This document shows, piece by piece, positions 11,601-22,400 of a stretch of DNA of 64,000 nt. Positions within the stretch are counted from its first letter, which is position 1. Each line of letters opens with the position of its first letter. The stretch lies in NCBI GenBank assembly GCA_963931865.1, contig OZ007506.1, positions 17,064,242 to 17,128,241 on the forward strand, in the 5' to 3' direction. The stretch comes from Axinella damicornis (Eukaryota; Porifera; Demospongiae; Axinellida; Axinellidae). The translations under genes and the position numbers were made by a program. The notes beneath the pieces are model-generated. The model ran no database searches. It saw only the letters and a list, made by a program, of their open reading frames with translations, and had not been told where the DNA came from.

Positions 11601-14600
11601 CAGGGTCTGGGAACACAATAAATGTATTATACAGTGTACAAGGAAACATCACTCGTCTGTAGCCGTATTGTCACTCATGCCTGCGGCACTCGTTAATACT
11701 CGTGATATTTCCCTGTACACACTGCATAATATATAACTCTCAGAGTATAATTATATGCATGATAAGATTACCCAAAGTCCCCCCCACCCCACCCTAAAAC
11801 CTGCATGTATTTTATTGCTGGATGCCTGACCTTGAGAATCAGGAATGGTCAGTATTGATGGTGTGCCAACTCTCCTTGTAATTTGGCAACCCACCTTAAT
11901 TCAGTGCAGTTTCATTTAAAGTGTTCAAGGGGGGACAAAGACATATCATTATGTACTCTGTGGCTAAGTGAAGGGGGAGGCATGACTTGCCTAGCAGACG
12001 TATGTGCACCTTGTTTTCAGGTGATTGCATGTTTTTCAATGCACAGTCAACTGTTCTTTTTTCATTGTAGTGGTCAATATTTCTTAGATTACTAACAGCA
12101 ACATTGTCTCTGTTCCCGTCCCAACAGCTGGAATAGATTACAGCACAAATGTGAGTACTTATGAGTTAGTGTTTGAGGGTGCACCGCAGCAAGAATGCGT
12201 TACGATCAACATCATCGATGATGACCTTGTGGAACAGAATGAATCCTTTCTACTGCTACTGAACACTACGCTAATGAGTCAGACTGTCTCACTGAGCCCA
12301 CGGTCTGTCTTTGTGACCGTTGAAGAGAACGACCGTAAGTAACTAGTTATGCTCATGAATACGACTACCTGCAGCATCATTACTTAGCTGTCAACCCCAC
12401 CGTTGTGTTGTAGGAGTCCAGTCTCCTTCAACGGGGCTTTCATCTGGTGCCATTGCTGGGAGTGTGATTGGTGCCGTAGTAGCTGTTCTTCTCCTTGCTG
12501 GATGCGTTGTTCTTGCAGTGCTCTACCACAGGAAGAAACAACGCGAGATGGAGATCAAAATAATGAGGTACATTTGACTTACTATAGTTAACTCTTAACC
12601 AACCATATGAAACAGCTTAAGGAAGCAATAACCCTGTATTAAAGTATAACGCCTAGTATTAAACCACCATATAAATTCTCATGGGCTTATGGGAGCTCAT
12701 GACAGGTTTTGCAGTCATTGGTTGGTACAGAGTTAAAGTGTACGTAGCTGTTCAATACCTCAAGATATTGTACTTGAGTGAGTCCACTGCATATGAGCCA
12801 CTCAACATCCACAGTCAGTGGTAATGGATGGCTTCGCTGTGTCACAAGTACACAATTTTTGGCAGCATTAACTATCACCACTGGTGTCAACGGCTATTCG
12901 AGGGTTTTTTTTATGCCGTACAGTAATGATTTTTCTTTTATCGTATCTGACGGAGCTCACATGTTGCTCTGTCTGTATGATTTTGAACTGTCCTCTCTTC
13001 ACAAACTCATGAACTACTATGAACTCTCACTCTCCTTAGGATTGGTGTTTTCAGTGATATGGAATTAGCAGGAAATCCTTACCTCGGTAAGTTTATAGCA
13101 TTGAAATGTTCTCTCACTGATATAAATATTTCCCCTTGTACCACCAAAGCTCGAGGTGGTATGGTGGTTCATAACCCTTACGTCAAGCAGTTGCCGAAGG
13201 AGAGGATTATCCCAAGCACCAGTCTCCGTATACTGAACTCAGTTGGCCAAGGTATGTGTAATCATCCCTAGTGTACAGTGCACAGTCAATCCTACAGTGT
13301 GTCGATGGGTAGAAGCTCTTGTCAGGATGATGGATTTTAGGTAACGCAAGCAAGCCTTCTGAAACTTGACCTGTGCCTTAAGCATCTTGACTATGATAAC
13401 AAAGGCAATATTTTTTTGGTGCTATGTACAGGATTTGAAACGTACGTTATATACGTACCTCAACTTCTTAGTCACAGATCTGTTCTGCCCTCACAACCCC
13501 CTTAGGTGAATTTGGGATCGTCTACAAGGCCCATCATGTGACAGATGCAATGGCGATGCCGACCTATGTAGCTGTGAAAACTCTGAAAGGTTGGCCTTGT
13601 CTTTGAATAGTTCCCTCTATGGAATAGCCATCTTCCTTGCAGAAGTTCAACTCAAAATAGTAAAGTGTAGTTCAAATTTGACCAATTATGCAAACGTTAC
13701 AGCATTTTGTACCCAGATGACCCTAAACTCCTGTCGTAAATTAACATTATTTCTGCCTTCCGATGATGTTTTGCAAGTGATTACATGAAGCAAATTTTCC
13801 CTCTACCAGGAGTGTAGCATAGGGGCTTCACAAGGTGTGGTGATAATAGGGGGTTCTATGCTAATGAGCGCATGCATGCATGCCAGCTTGGGATGTAATC
13901 ATTCCCTCACAGGGTACATATATACACGTTAACTGAATTGTTGTTTTTTTTCAGGTTTCTTTGATCGGGAACGGATTGCAGAGATGATGAGAGAGAGTGT
14001 GAGAATGATGGATTTACATCACCCTCACGTGCTCACTCTGACCGGAGTGTGCCTGGACGCTGGTCCTGCCCCCTACATTGTCATGCCCTTCATGGCCAAT
14101 GGTAGTCTGCTTGAGTACATCAAAATGGAGAAGAAGAACCTTGTATTTCCTGATCATAGCATGCAAGATAGTGAACAGGTAAGTGCCGATCATTGCTAAG
14201 GAGGGACAGAGGTATTGTTATCAGCATGTGATTTGACTATGCAAAGCAATTTTGTGCTCCATCTTAATACAATATCATCTTCACGCCTCCTTTTCCTTGA
14301 TCACAGGCTCACATGGCCCGTAAGCGCATGGCTGACATGTGCCTTCAGATTGCTAAGGGAATGGAGTATCTCAGTAGCCAAAACATCGTGCACCGAGACC
14401 TTGCTGCGAGAAACTGCATGTGAGTACATCTGTGCATGTGTGGCTGCATCCTTTTGGGACACTGGAACAGGTATATACGACTTCCATGATCTTCCACAGG
14501 ATTGATACTCATTTTGTCATCAAGGTAGCAGATTTTGGCCTCTCTGAAAGTACTTACAAGAAAACCTACTTCAGGCAGAAGAAAAGTGATGCTGTCAAGT

Positions 14601-15659
14601 TGCCAGTGAAGTGGCTCGCTCCGGAAGCTCTGACTGAAGGAGTTTTCTCCGAGAAATCAGATGTGGTAACTATTATTGCCTGTGTTCGAACGGCTCACAC
14701 AGTAATGGCTCATTGCTACATTTCAGTTGTCCATTGACTTGATGAACTTAACTGTAGCATGCAACAATTGAACTCATATTTTGCATATGCATGGTGCTCT
14801 TTCACGAGATTATGTTACACAGAATAATTGTGTGAAGACTTGACTGTTGTGTGTTTGTACAGTGGTCCTATGGTGTAACATGCTGGGAGATATTCACTGG
14901 AGGGAGGATTCCCTATCCCGGAGTAGACCCGGTCTCCCTCCCCAACCTACTGGAGAATGGGCTGAAGCTGGAAAAGCCGAAGAATGCTGCATGCTCTGAG
15001 GAGCTGTAAGCAACAGAACATAATATGCATATTGGATAGATATATAAGAGGGAGATCTCCCTCCACCCTATTCGAAAAGCTGCTGAGATACGGCCTATTA
15101 TAGCTAAGTTATGTATACTCTCCCATGCATCCACCATTAAATTTTCTCCCATGCATCCACCATTTCTCTATGCATCCACCATTTCTCCATGCATCCACCA
15201 TTTCTCCATGCATCCACCATTTCTCCATGCATCCACCATTTCTCCATGCATCCACCATTTCTCCATGCATCCACAATTTCTCCCATGTATCCACCATTTC
15301 TCCCACCATTTCTCCATGAATCCACCATCGTTCTCCCATGCATGCATCCACCATTTCTCCCATGCAGGTACTTCTTCATGTTCAGGTGCTGGCATACGGA
15401 CCCCGAGGAGAGACTGTCCTTCACAGACCTAGTCGGCTTGATGTCCCATACCCTGGCCACCTTGGGTGATTACATGGAAGTGTGCACTTTTGGTGCATTA
15501 CAGCACGATGCTAACGTGGAAGCTGCGGATGACAACTACGATGATGAAGATGAAGACGGCGGCGCTGATGATGCTGATAAGCAAGATGGCAGTGATGCTC
15601 CTGAACAAGACAAGAATGACAATATCGATATCCCAATCATTGAAGAAGCTAAGCTTTGA
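2636..15659 (+). CDS. Receptor tyrosine kinase with Calx-beta, NIDO, SRCR, Calx-beta, TM and kinase modules (5' end not seen)
   Basis: Eighteen phase-consistent exons: 2636-2782, 3655-3849, 4114-4253, 4472-4762, 5124-5364, 6735-6899, 7469-7648, 10533-10670, 12128-12334, 12414-12567, 13040-13086, 13150-13251, 13506-13589, 13955-14178, 14307-14419, 14500-14665, 14863-15005, 15368-15659. They give 1008 visible residues. By visible residue: Calx-beta 1-113; NIDO 114-337; SRCR 338-452 with paired Cys; Calx-beta 453-567; one hydrophobic helix ([20 protein letters not shown]) followed by HRKKQR; juxtamembrane 620-660; then a tyrosine kinase with glycine loop [15 protein letters not shown] lysine, HRDLAARNC catalytic loop, DFG, APEAL and [12 protein letters not shown]. 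All catalytic residues are present. The tail is strongly acidic (Asp/Glu-rich) and ends EEAKL. The protein should sit in the plasma membrane and phosphorylate tyrosines on ligand binding; the ligand is unknown. Signal peptide and any upstream modules are not in the model. Confidence 0.88.
3068..3526. mobile_element. MITE with 16-bp terminal inverted repeats and TTA duplication (PIF/Harbinger-like)
   Basis: The ends are CAGCCCGTTTACACTA at 3068-3083 and its exact reverse complement at 3511-3526. Both sides are flanked by TTA (3065-3067 and 3527-3529). The interior is GC-rich and partly palindromic, with repeated 'gttcga' and 'tttaca' words, and has no transposase. A 3-bp TTA/TWA duplication is characteristic of PIF/Harbinger elements. 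It lies in the intron that splits the first Calx-beta module. Confidence 0.8.
8086..9031. repeat. Direct repeats (8086-8232 and 8866-9031) flanking a TTAA element
   Basis: Both copies share 'aatgaattgtaattggattc', 'gttagcaccacta', 'gacagcata', 'ctaggaatg', 'atgcatgcatggctaactg' and end near 'gaaccttaa'. They are clearly homologous, with small indels. The MITE at 8252-8862 lies between them. All of this is inside the long kinase-receptor intron 7649-10532, where I see no coding exon. Confidence 0.6.
8252..8862. mobile_element. TTAA-flanked MITE with GGTTACGGGTACCC terminal inverted repeats
   Basis: TTAA at 8248-8251 and 8863-8866 flanks a 611-bp segment beginning GGTTACGGGTACCC and ending with its exact reverse complement. 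A second copy with related ends is at 28793-29348, and single ends occur near 9029 and 28405. The TTAA duplication fits piggyBac-type transposition; the assignment to that superfamily is inference, since no transposase is present. Confidence 0.7.
9737..9779 (+). repeat. Short tandem repeat, three copies of a 15-bp unit
   Basis: The unit ttaccaggctcttg plus one base is repeated three times in an intron of the kinase gene. It carries the CCAGGCTC word seen at the ends of the AGCCTCG element family. Confidence 0.5.
10331..10481. mobile_element. Short MITE, copy 1 of an inverted pair
   Basis: The ends are 'ataactctttaccaacca' and 'tggttggtaaagagataac', inverted repeats of each other. The interior holds 'catgagctcccataagcc' and 'actaggcgttatacttta'. 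The same sequence in the opposite orientation is at 12587-12735. It lies in the intron just before the second Calx-beta exon. Confidence 0.65.
11131..11174. repeat. Perfect 19-bp-stem hairpin
   Basis: The arm 'agagcaactagggtgatat' and its exact reverse complement are separated by 6 bp (tttccc). It is intronic. It could be a very small foldback element; function unknown. Confidence 0.7.
12587..12735. mobile_element. Short MITE, copy 2 of an inverted pair
   Basis: Reverse-complement relative of 10331-10481: it shares 'acagcttaaggaagcaa', 'taaagtataacgcctagt', 'gggagctcatgac' and terminal 'aaccaacca' words. It sits in the intron after the transmembrane exon. The pair brackets the second Calx-beta and transmembrane exons. 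Confidence 0.65.
15122..15366 (+). repeat. Minisatellite, 19-bp unit, about 12 copies
   Basis: The unit 'catgcatccaccatttctc' with variants fills most of the last kinase-receptor intron. It runs directly into the acceptor of the last exon, and the final partial unit (tttctcccatgcag) supplies the pyrimidine tract and the AG. Open frames on both strands here are repeat artefacts. Confidence 0.9.
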
Positions 15660-16473
15660 CAACAATAATTATTATATTTGTCTGTTCTGCTTTTTTAATA
15701 TGTACATGATACAGTGCTTAAATAAGTATCTCTCTGACATTTTTCCATGGAAAAGGCGGCTTACTAGTACTGTTTTTAGAGAATATATATATGTCATCAT
15801 TGTTCACATGCTCTTAGCTTCAGGCATCATAATTAGTGCTATATAATTTATTTTTGAGCTGGCATTTAGTGCTGTATATTTTATTTTGGAGCAGATAATT
15901 ATTTGCATATCTTCAAGAAAACCATAGTCATGGAATTCTCTGTCTTATAAATATAATACTTCACTTTCTTGTCTCTGCCTGCTGCCAAGGGCGCCTTGCC
16001 ATATGGTCAACACCAGGTTGCTCACAGTGGACTGATTGTCTACTCTGCATGTCAAACTACTCAAACCACCATGTAATAACAGCCACTCACCACGTGTACA
16101 TTACAGGAAGTGCATGCCCCGGCCATTCCAAGCACCTTAGCCGGCCAGTAATGATGTTGGTGTTGCAGCTGCAGGAGTTCCACATCTTCTAGTTTATAGC
16201 TGGGAATGAGACTGCAGACTGAAACTGGCTCCCCTCTGTAAAAGTCTTAGTATAGGGTGATCCTCCACAATCAACCATGCACTATCAACAGCTATCACCT
16301 CGCTATTAGCTGCATGTCTGTGATGCTGCTGGTTCTGGAAATCCATTCGATACTGGAACTATTGAACATCTCTTTCAACCTAAGACAAACTCACAAAGAA
16401 CAATACTTTCTAGGGCTTAATAACCAGCACAATAGGAAAATTCAAATGTATAATATCCAAGCCAAAAGTTTAG
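15660..16473. other. Intergenic 3' region between two convergent receptor genes
   Basis: 814 bp between the stop codon of the kinase receptor (+) and that of the kinase-less paralogue (-). It is AT-rich. Possible polyadenylation hexamers for the minus gene appear as TTTATT at about 15848 and 15877 on this strand. I see no exon, RNA gene or clear repeat here. Confidence 0.5.
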
Positions 16474-19400
16474 CTACATCTCTGTCCCTCCTTGGTCTGG
16501 TGGGAGAGGCTGGGGAGGACGGAGATGACGCTGCTGGCTGTGTAGCTGGCTGCTGTCCTTCCTCTCTTCTTCTGGCTTGATGTGGTGGAGAGGCTTCGAA
16601 CGATTCTTCTGGCTATGAACAAACATAGTAGTGCTTTGGTAGGTTTTAGCAACAATGAAGTACCAAGAATTAGAACTCGGCTATCTGGGAATTACCGCTG
16701 TAAATTTGCGTCACCGAATTATTTATCCAGACCGGTGAAGCAGAAAAATGTAATATGATGTACAACTACATAGATGTTGTTGCAAGAGCACGTGTGCAAG
16801 CGCTATGGCAGCTAAGATTACCTGTACAGCCTTCTTTACACGTAAAGAAGGACCTCTGCCGAATCGTTGGACTTCCGAGTGCGGAGCCACTCCAAGTGGG
16901 ATCGCAGAAAACTTGAACGGTAGGAGAGCCCATTGATTTTACAAGTAGCGACAGCGAGCACTTGAAGGATCCACCATGCCAGATGACATCACCGCCTTTC
17001 TGCAGCTTCTGCTTGCACATTTACACATGCAATTGTGCCCAATGGAAGTCAGCTACTGAACACTTCGCGGAGCGATGCAATAATTTTATCCAATGCAAGG
17101 CAAGACTAATTTGTGTAGTATTAGAATAAAGACGGTAATTGCACAGAGAATTGTTAGTACCTGGCTTAAGCATCTTACATACCCTTTGAAGCAGGCATAT
17201 GTGATCACAGAACACACAACAGTCAACAAGATAGCAATCCTGACCCCAGCATAGTCACCAGCTGATGTGGGGAATAAGAGAGAATGGCATAAACGATGGC
17301 ACAACACAGAGCAACCTGGTCTGCCAAGCTAGACCAATTTCTCTCCTTCACTGGAAGTTGGGGGTGGGGTGTACGCACCACCCCCATATTTTGCAATGTC
17401 AGAGAATGGTCTATAGCTCCTAGACTAAGAACAACCCCATCCAGTCGCACACAGGACCGTAGCTGCCAGTACGGCTTGTCCGGTTTCGACCGGACCACTT
17501 TCCGGGGCACCAAAGGTTGCAGACATGTCGCACGGCAGTTCCTCTCCTACACTCGCATCCCAGAGGTTTTTTGTAGACGTGGTACCTCGAACACAGATCT
17601 CCACTGCAAACTTGGACTCCATCGCAGCCTACTGACACAAAAGTTTAGCACGTAAATCACCGAGCGCTCCGCACCTGCGGCCATGCAGACCTGCAGTTAG
17701 TATGACGTCATTCCCGCTCCAAATCTGCCAAATTTTAAATGCAATTCACCACTTTTAGATCCAATCCGCTAAATTTTACGGCCATACGGTATCATCTGCC
17801 ACATTTGCTGTCCATAGTTCATGTTGCCAGTATAACTATTTTATGTCTTCTCAGGTGGGTCAGTGCAACCAACCAGATATCGAGGGGATACTACATGTAC
17901 ATTGTATCTGTAGACAAGACATCTGGTGGCCTGCACACTATATTGTGCTAGCTAGTACTACTAAAGTTCTTAATCGCAAGTACACAGGAAAAATTACCTG
18001 TAAATATGGGACCGGACGAACCTGGTCATCGTCAAAGTTGTTCCGTGATTACACCGTCCGCTTGCCGTTCAAGTCCGTTGCCGAAAAAGCTAAATACTAA
18101 ACCGTTTTCAAGTGTTCCCACCAGACTCGAACGGCAAGCGGACGGTGCGATCACGGACCAACTTTGACGATGATGGTGCCCGTCCATTCTCGTATTTACA
18201 GGTAGTTTTACCTGTGGTATTTCTTACCTCCATCATGTATGGTCACAAAGGCCAACCGGGGCTTCAGTGAGACTGTGTAAGTTTGTGTTGTGGTGAGTAT
18301 CACCAGGAAAGATTCCTTCTCCTCCTCTAGACTATCATGGACAATGGCAATCTCGGTACACACTCGCGGTATCGATTTATCGAAGGTGAGTTCAATTCTC
18401 TCCTTTGTGTAATCTTTTCCATCTGTTGATAAACACAGGTGTTACAGTTGTCACTTCAGTTCTTGGATTATGGGAAGGAGTTGATAGGTAGTTACCCTGA
18501 TATGACTCTGTATACTACTAATGTTGATGACATCACTTCCTTATAGAAACACAGTTGTGCACCACAAAAAAGAATTTGATAATTGTATTGGTCATCACTT
18601 GACATGTGTGGTTTCACTTGTAGTTAGTGCACATGGTCTCACTGGAGGTATGCTAATCAATTGACCTACTAATATGCAGGACAGTTACCTACTAAGAGGG
18701 AGTTGCATTGGTAGTAGGATGTCAAGGGTCATTCTGTTTAGCTTGGTAAGGACGTTATGCTGTGTAGGCATTCTGCTTCTAGTTCTACCTATTATGCTAT
18801 GGTCAGATGCTGAGCTCACACAAATGCTGTGTAGGAATGGACTGACGAACTGCATGGCAGTGCTATTGGTGACGGCGACTCCCACATCCCTCTATACACT
18901 GAACCACCGTGGAATTTAAATTTCCTAACAGAACAGAAATTGATGAATGCAATAGGCCACAGATAGCTACAAATGAGGTGGTGATCGACAATTGCTACAT
19001 TACTGATGTCAACTTGGCCAAATGCGTCTTGCTAAAACGCCTATCAATGAGTTAACCGGTCGATTTTCCAAACCCCCTTTGGGAAAAGGGTATTTAGTGC
19101 TTGCTAAGATGCTGACTAACTATGAATAAATCAGTGATAATCAGACCGCATCCAAGTAACGTTGTAACATCCTACGTATGAGATTGCTAATGTGCATGTA
19201 CCTTGAGCTGATTCGATGTCTACAGTTACAAGAGTGACAGAAACAGGCACGGTGGCTGTCCCCGCTATCACCTCAGCACAGACGGTGACCGATTTATCCC
19301 CCTCCTCTACAGTGTAGGAATTCCGCTCAAAGCCAATTTGCACAACTGAAGGAGAAGAGAATTCTTATCAAGCAATACAGAAGTAGACCAACTAGGCGAA

Positions 19401-22400
19401 TGCAGGACACTGTGGGGTGAGCATGAGCAAGCTGCGTGTATTTTAACCACCGAGGAGAGATTGTGGAATCACAAGGTGCTGAGTGTCACTCAACAAAGTC
19501 GCTCTCTAGGATGTTCATTGCAATATATTGTTGGCACAAGTCTAGCTGGGTAGTTAGCCTCGTTCCCAGGCCAGCTGGGTAGTTAGCCTCATTCCCAGGC
19601 CAGCTGGGTAGTTAGCCTCGTTCCCAGGCCAGCTGGGTAGTTAGCCTCGTTCCCAGGCCAGCGGGGTAGTTAGCCTCGTTCCCAGGCCAGCTGGGTAGTT
19701 AGCCTCGTTCCCAGGCCAGCGGGGTAGTTAGCCTCGTTCCCAGGCCAGCTGGGTAGTTAGCCTCGTTCCCAGGCCAGCGGGGTAGCTAGCCTCGTTCCCA
19801 GGCCAGCTGGGTAGTTAGCCTCGTTCCCAGGCCAGCTGGGTAGTTAGCCTCGTTCCCAGGCCAGCTGGGTAGTTAGCCTCGTTCCCAGGCCCGTGCATGG
19901 AACATTCTGTGCGTACGAGGCTTAACTTGTAGTCTCGACCCTTTGCATGCACATGCCTTCCCCGGGCGCGTGCTGAATAATTTCAGCCCTTCCTTCCAGG
20001 TCTCGTTTGTTGCTCTTTGCTGGTCTTCTGCACATTTCATACTTTGTCAGCCTCGTTTTCCATCGCATTCTTCGTGCCACGTCTTGTTTTGCACAGAATC
20101 AGTATGACATTGAGAACACCACTCGACTACAACTAGTGTGGGGCTCACTCACACTCGCCCAATAACGTGCACAGTACCTTCTCGCTGTGTGCACACAGGT
20201 TCACTGTCTGCCTCTCCATCTCCTTCACAGTCTGCAAGTGTCATAGAGTGATTGGATGGCATCATAATCAGTGAAAGAGACTTTAACTAAAGTGCTATAC
20301 TTCAATGTATTGTGTAAGGGAGTTTACAGTAGGTTCAATTACGTGTACCTCATTGGCAGTGCACACATCAAAATTTTCTCATTTGTCTATGAATCTCTTT
20401 ATCAGACAAAAAGGCTTCTAGCAGCTAATGAAACCTAATGTATGCTATAGCAATTGGATTTGCACTTAAACTGTTGTGGCAACAGACAGGAGAGGAAAGG
20501 TACTTGAAAGCAACTAACCAGTTATGTGATCTTAGGAAGGAAAGCCTACTCTAGTTAATGAGATTAAGGAGGTCATTGCTGCAACTGTGCAACTATAAGG
20601 GTTCCATCTGGAAATGCCACTACAGTACACATCTTCAAAAACGATGAGCGTTTGCGGAACAATTTCCCACTGTGCTGGATTTATGTGGGAAACACAGCTC
20701 CGGAAGATCTAAATGCAGCTCCGGAGATCCATAAGCGAAGCTGCACGATTTTGGGATACTTATGCACATAAATAGCCAGCACTCATTGTAAGAAGCATTC
20801 TGCTTCTTTGGAAGACAATTCCTGATTCTTGGAAGAAGCCTTCTGATTTGTGGCAATGCTCAGCGCTGGACTAGGAAAGAAACCGTACTATAAGGCACGC
20901 AGTGCTCTTTGCAAGAAGCCTTTGCTTCTTCAGAAGACACACCAAAGCTGTGCTGCAAACACAAGCCGGAAAAGTGTTCCAAATATCATTCTTAAAGACT
21001 TCTGCCGTATATAGTCAAGATCACATTTCTCAGCATTCAGAGTCAACAATTGGGTTGCTTTCACTATTAAGTTTCTGCCTATCAAACTAAACACCACGCA
21101 TATGTGTGTCATCAAGCAGTGGATACGGCCTGCATGCTGTTTTTTTTCAATTTCTCTGCGAAACTTCGATAATGTAGTATACTCTCAACGGCCCCACAAT
21201 TAATGACCTATATTATAAAGTGTACGCACTAGACAGAGGTGGTGGGGAAGTTCATGTGTGTTGTTGAACTTGCAGTGAATTTGTCGCCAAGTTGAGAAAT
21301 TTGGATTACATTGAGTACTAAATTCAGTACCCATGTAAGAACATTTCGATTGACACGTTATTAATTTTCTCCCTTGTAGCAATTTGTGATCAACATACGT
21401 AGCACTACACTTACCTCCTGGACTAGAAATGTTTGGAAGGTCAACACGATAAGCATACAGACTAGCGATGTCCACATTGCTGCCATATTCAATGTCTCTT
21501 GCTGCGGCAGTCAGTGAGCCGGGAAGTGTAAACGACTTCACACCATCTCCTGCATTAAACCCCATGCCACCTTCTCCCCACTTGATGTCAGCATAGATGA
21601 AGATGACAAACGACTTCATTCCGTCAGTTGCCATCACTACCTGAAATATATTTGCCTGCATGTGGAAGGAATAAGTTATCTGTATTCCTAGAACGTAGCC
21701 TTGTTCGTGGAGGTCGGACCGTTTAGGGAATATATAATATTTTTTCCGTTAATGAAATTTCCCCAGATGGTGGGCAGGAAGCAAATTACTGCTTATTAAA
21801 TTTTGAAGCCCTCTCCTGTGAAGGGAAACCAGAAAACCCTTGAAACCCCTCCCTAATGCAACAGGTGAGACTCTAACCTATGGCCTCTCACACCACAGTC
21901 AGAGTGCTTTAAGGTAGCATAATGCTACCTTAACCACTTGGCCACACAGTCACATATGAGGTAGTCTTGCGAGCAAGCCCGCTACAATGAAAAACTGGAG
22001 AGAGTCAAGTCAACCCGGCTGGAAGACTGGCTCACAAGACAAGGAACAAAATCACACTAGGACTTCACAAACTCGGAATACTTATTCTCTGTCATCAAAT
22101 TAATCTTGTGTATGTAATTTACTACACAACACCCAACAACAAGTATGGTGGGCTCTTGCAAGAGCAGTGACCTACTTACATGTATGCACTCTTGGCTCTT
22201 GCTAGCTGCTACAATGCTAATTAGTTCACAGCTTTTGTAGAAGCCAATGCAGAAGCCACGTACTGGCAATGCCAGTAGGTGGTTACTATAGTTACGTACC
22301 ACAGAAATGGATCCACAGTGTAAACTTTGAAGTAGAGACTTCCCCATTTGTCCCACCACTATAGCCTCGTTCCCAGGTTTTCATCGGTTGCAGCTTCCGA

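Noticed and set aside
15109..15460. Open frames with [14 protein letters not shown] and [14 protein letters not shown] repeats
   Set aside because: Translations of the 19-bp minisatellite; only the part from 15368 on the plus strand is coding.
16822..17020. Minus-strand open frame (SFFTCKEGCTG at its end) between the transmembrane and tail exons
   Set aside because: No convincing acceptor or pyrimidine tract, and exons 17261-17183 and 16612-16474 already join in phase.
17420..17638. Minus-strand open frames (a Cys-rich one, GCDGVQVCSGDLCSRYHVYK, and an overlapping one starting MESKFAVEI) between the last Calx-beta and transmembrane exons
   Set aside because: The Cys-rich frame enters in phase 1 but would leave in phase 2, which does not join the transmembrane exon. 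The overlapping frame has no phase-compatible acceptor. Direct splicing 18228 to 17261 is in phase. An alternative exon remains possible.
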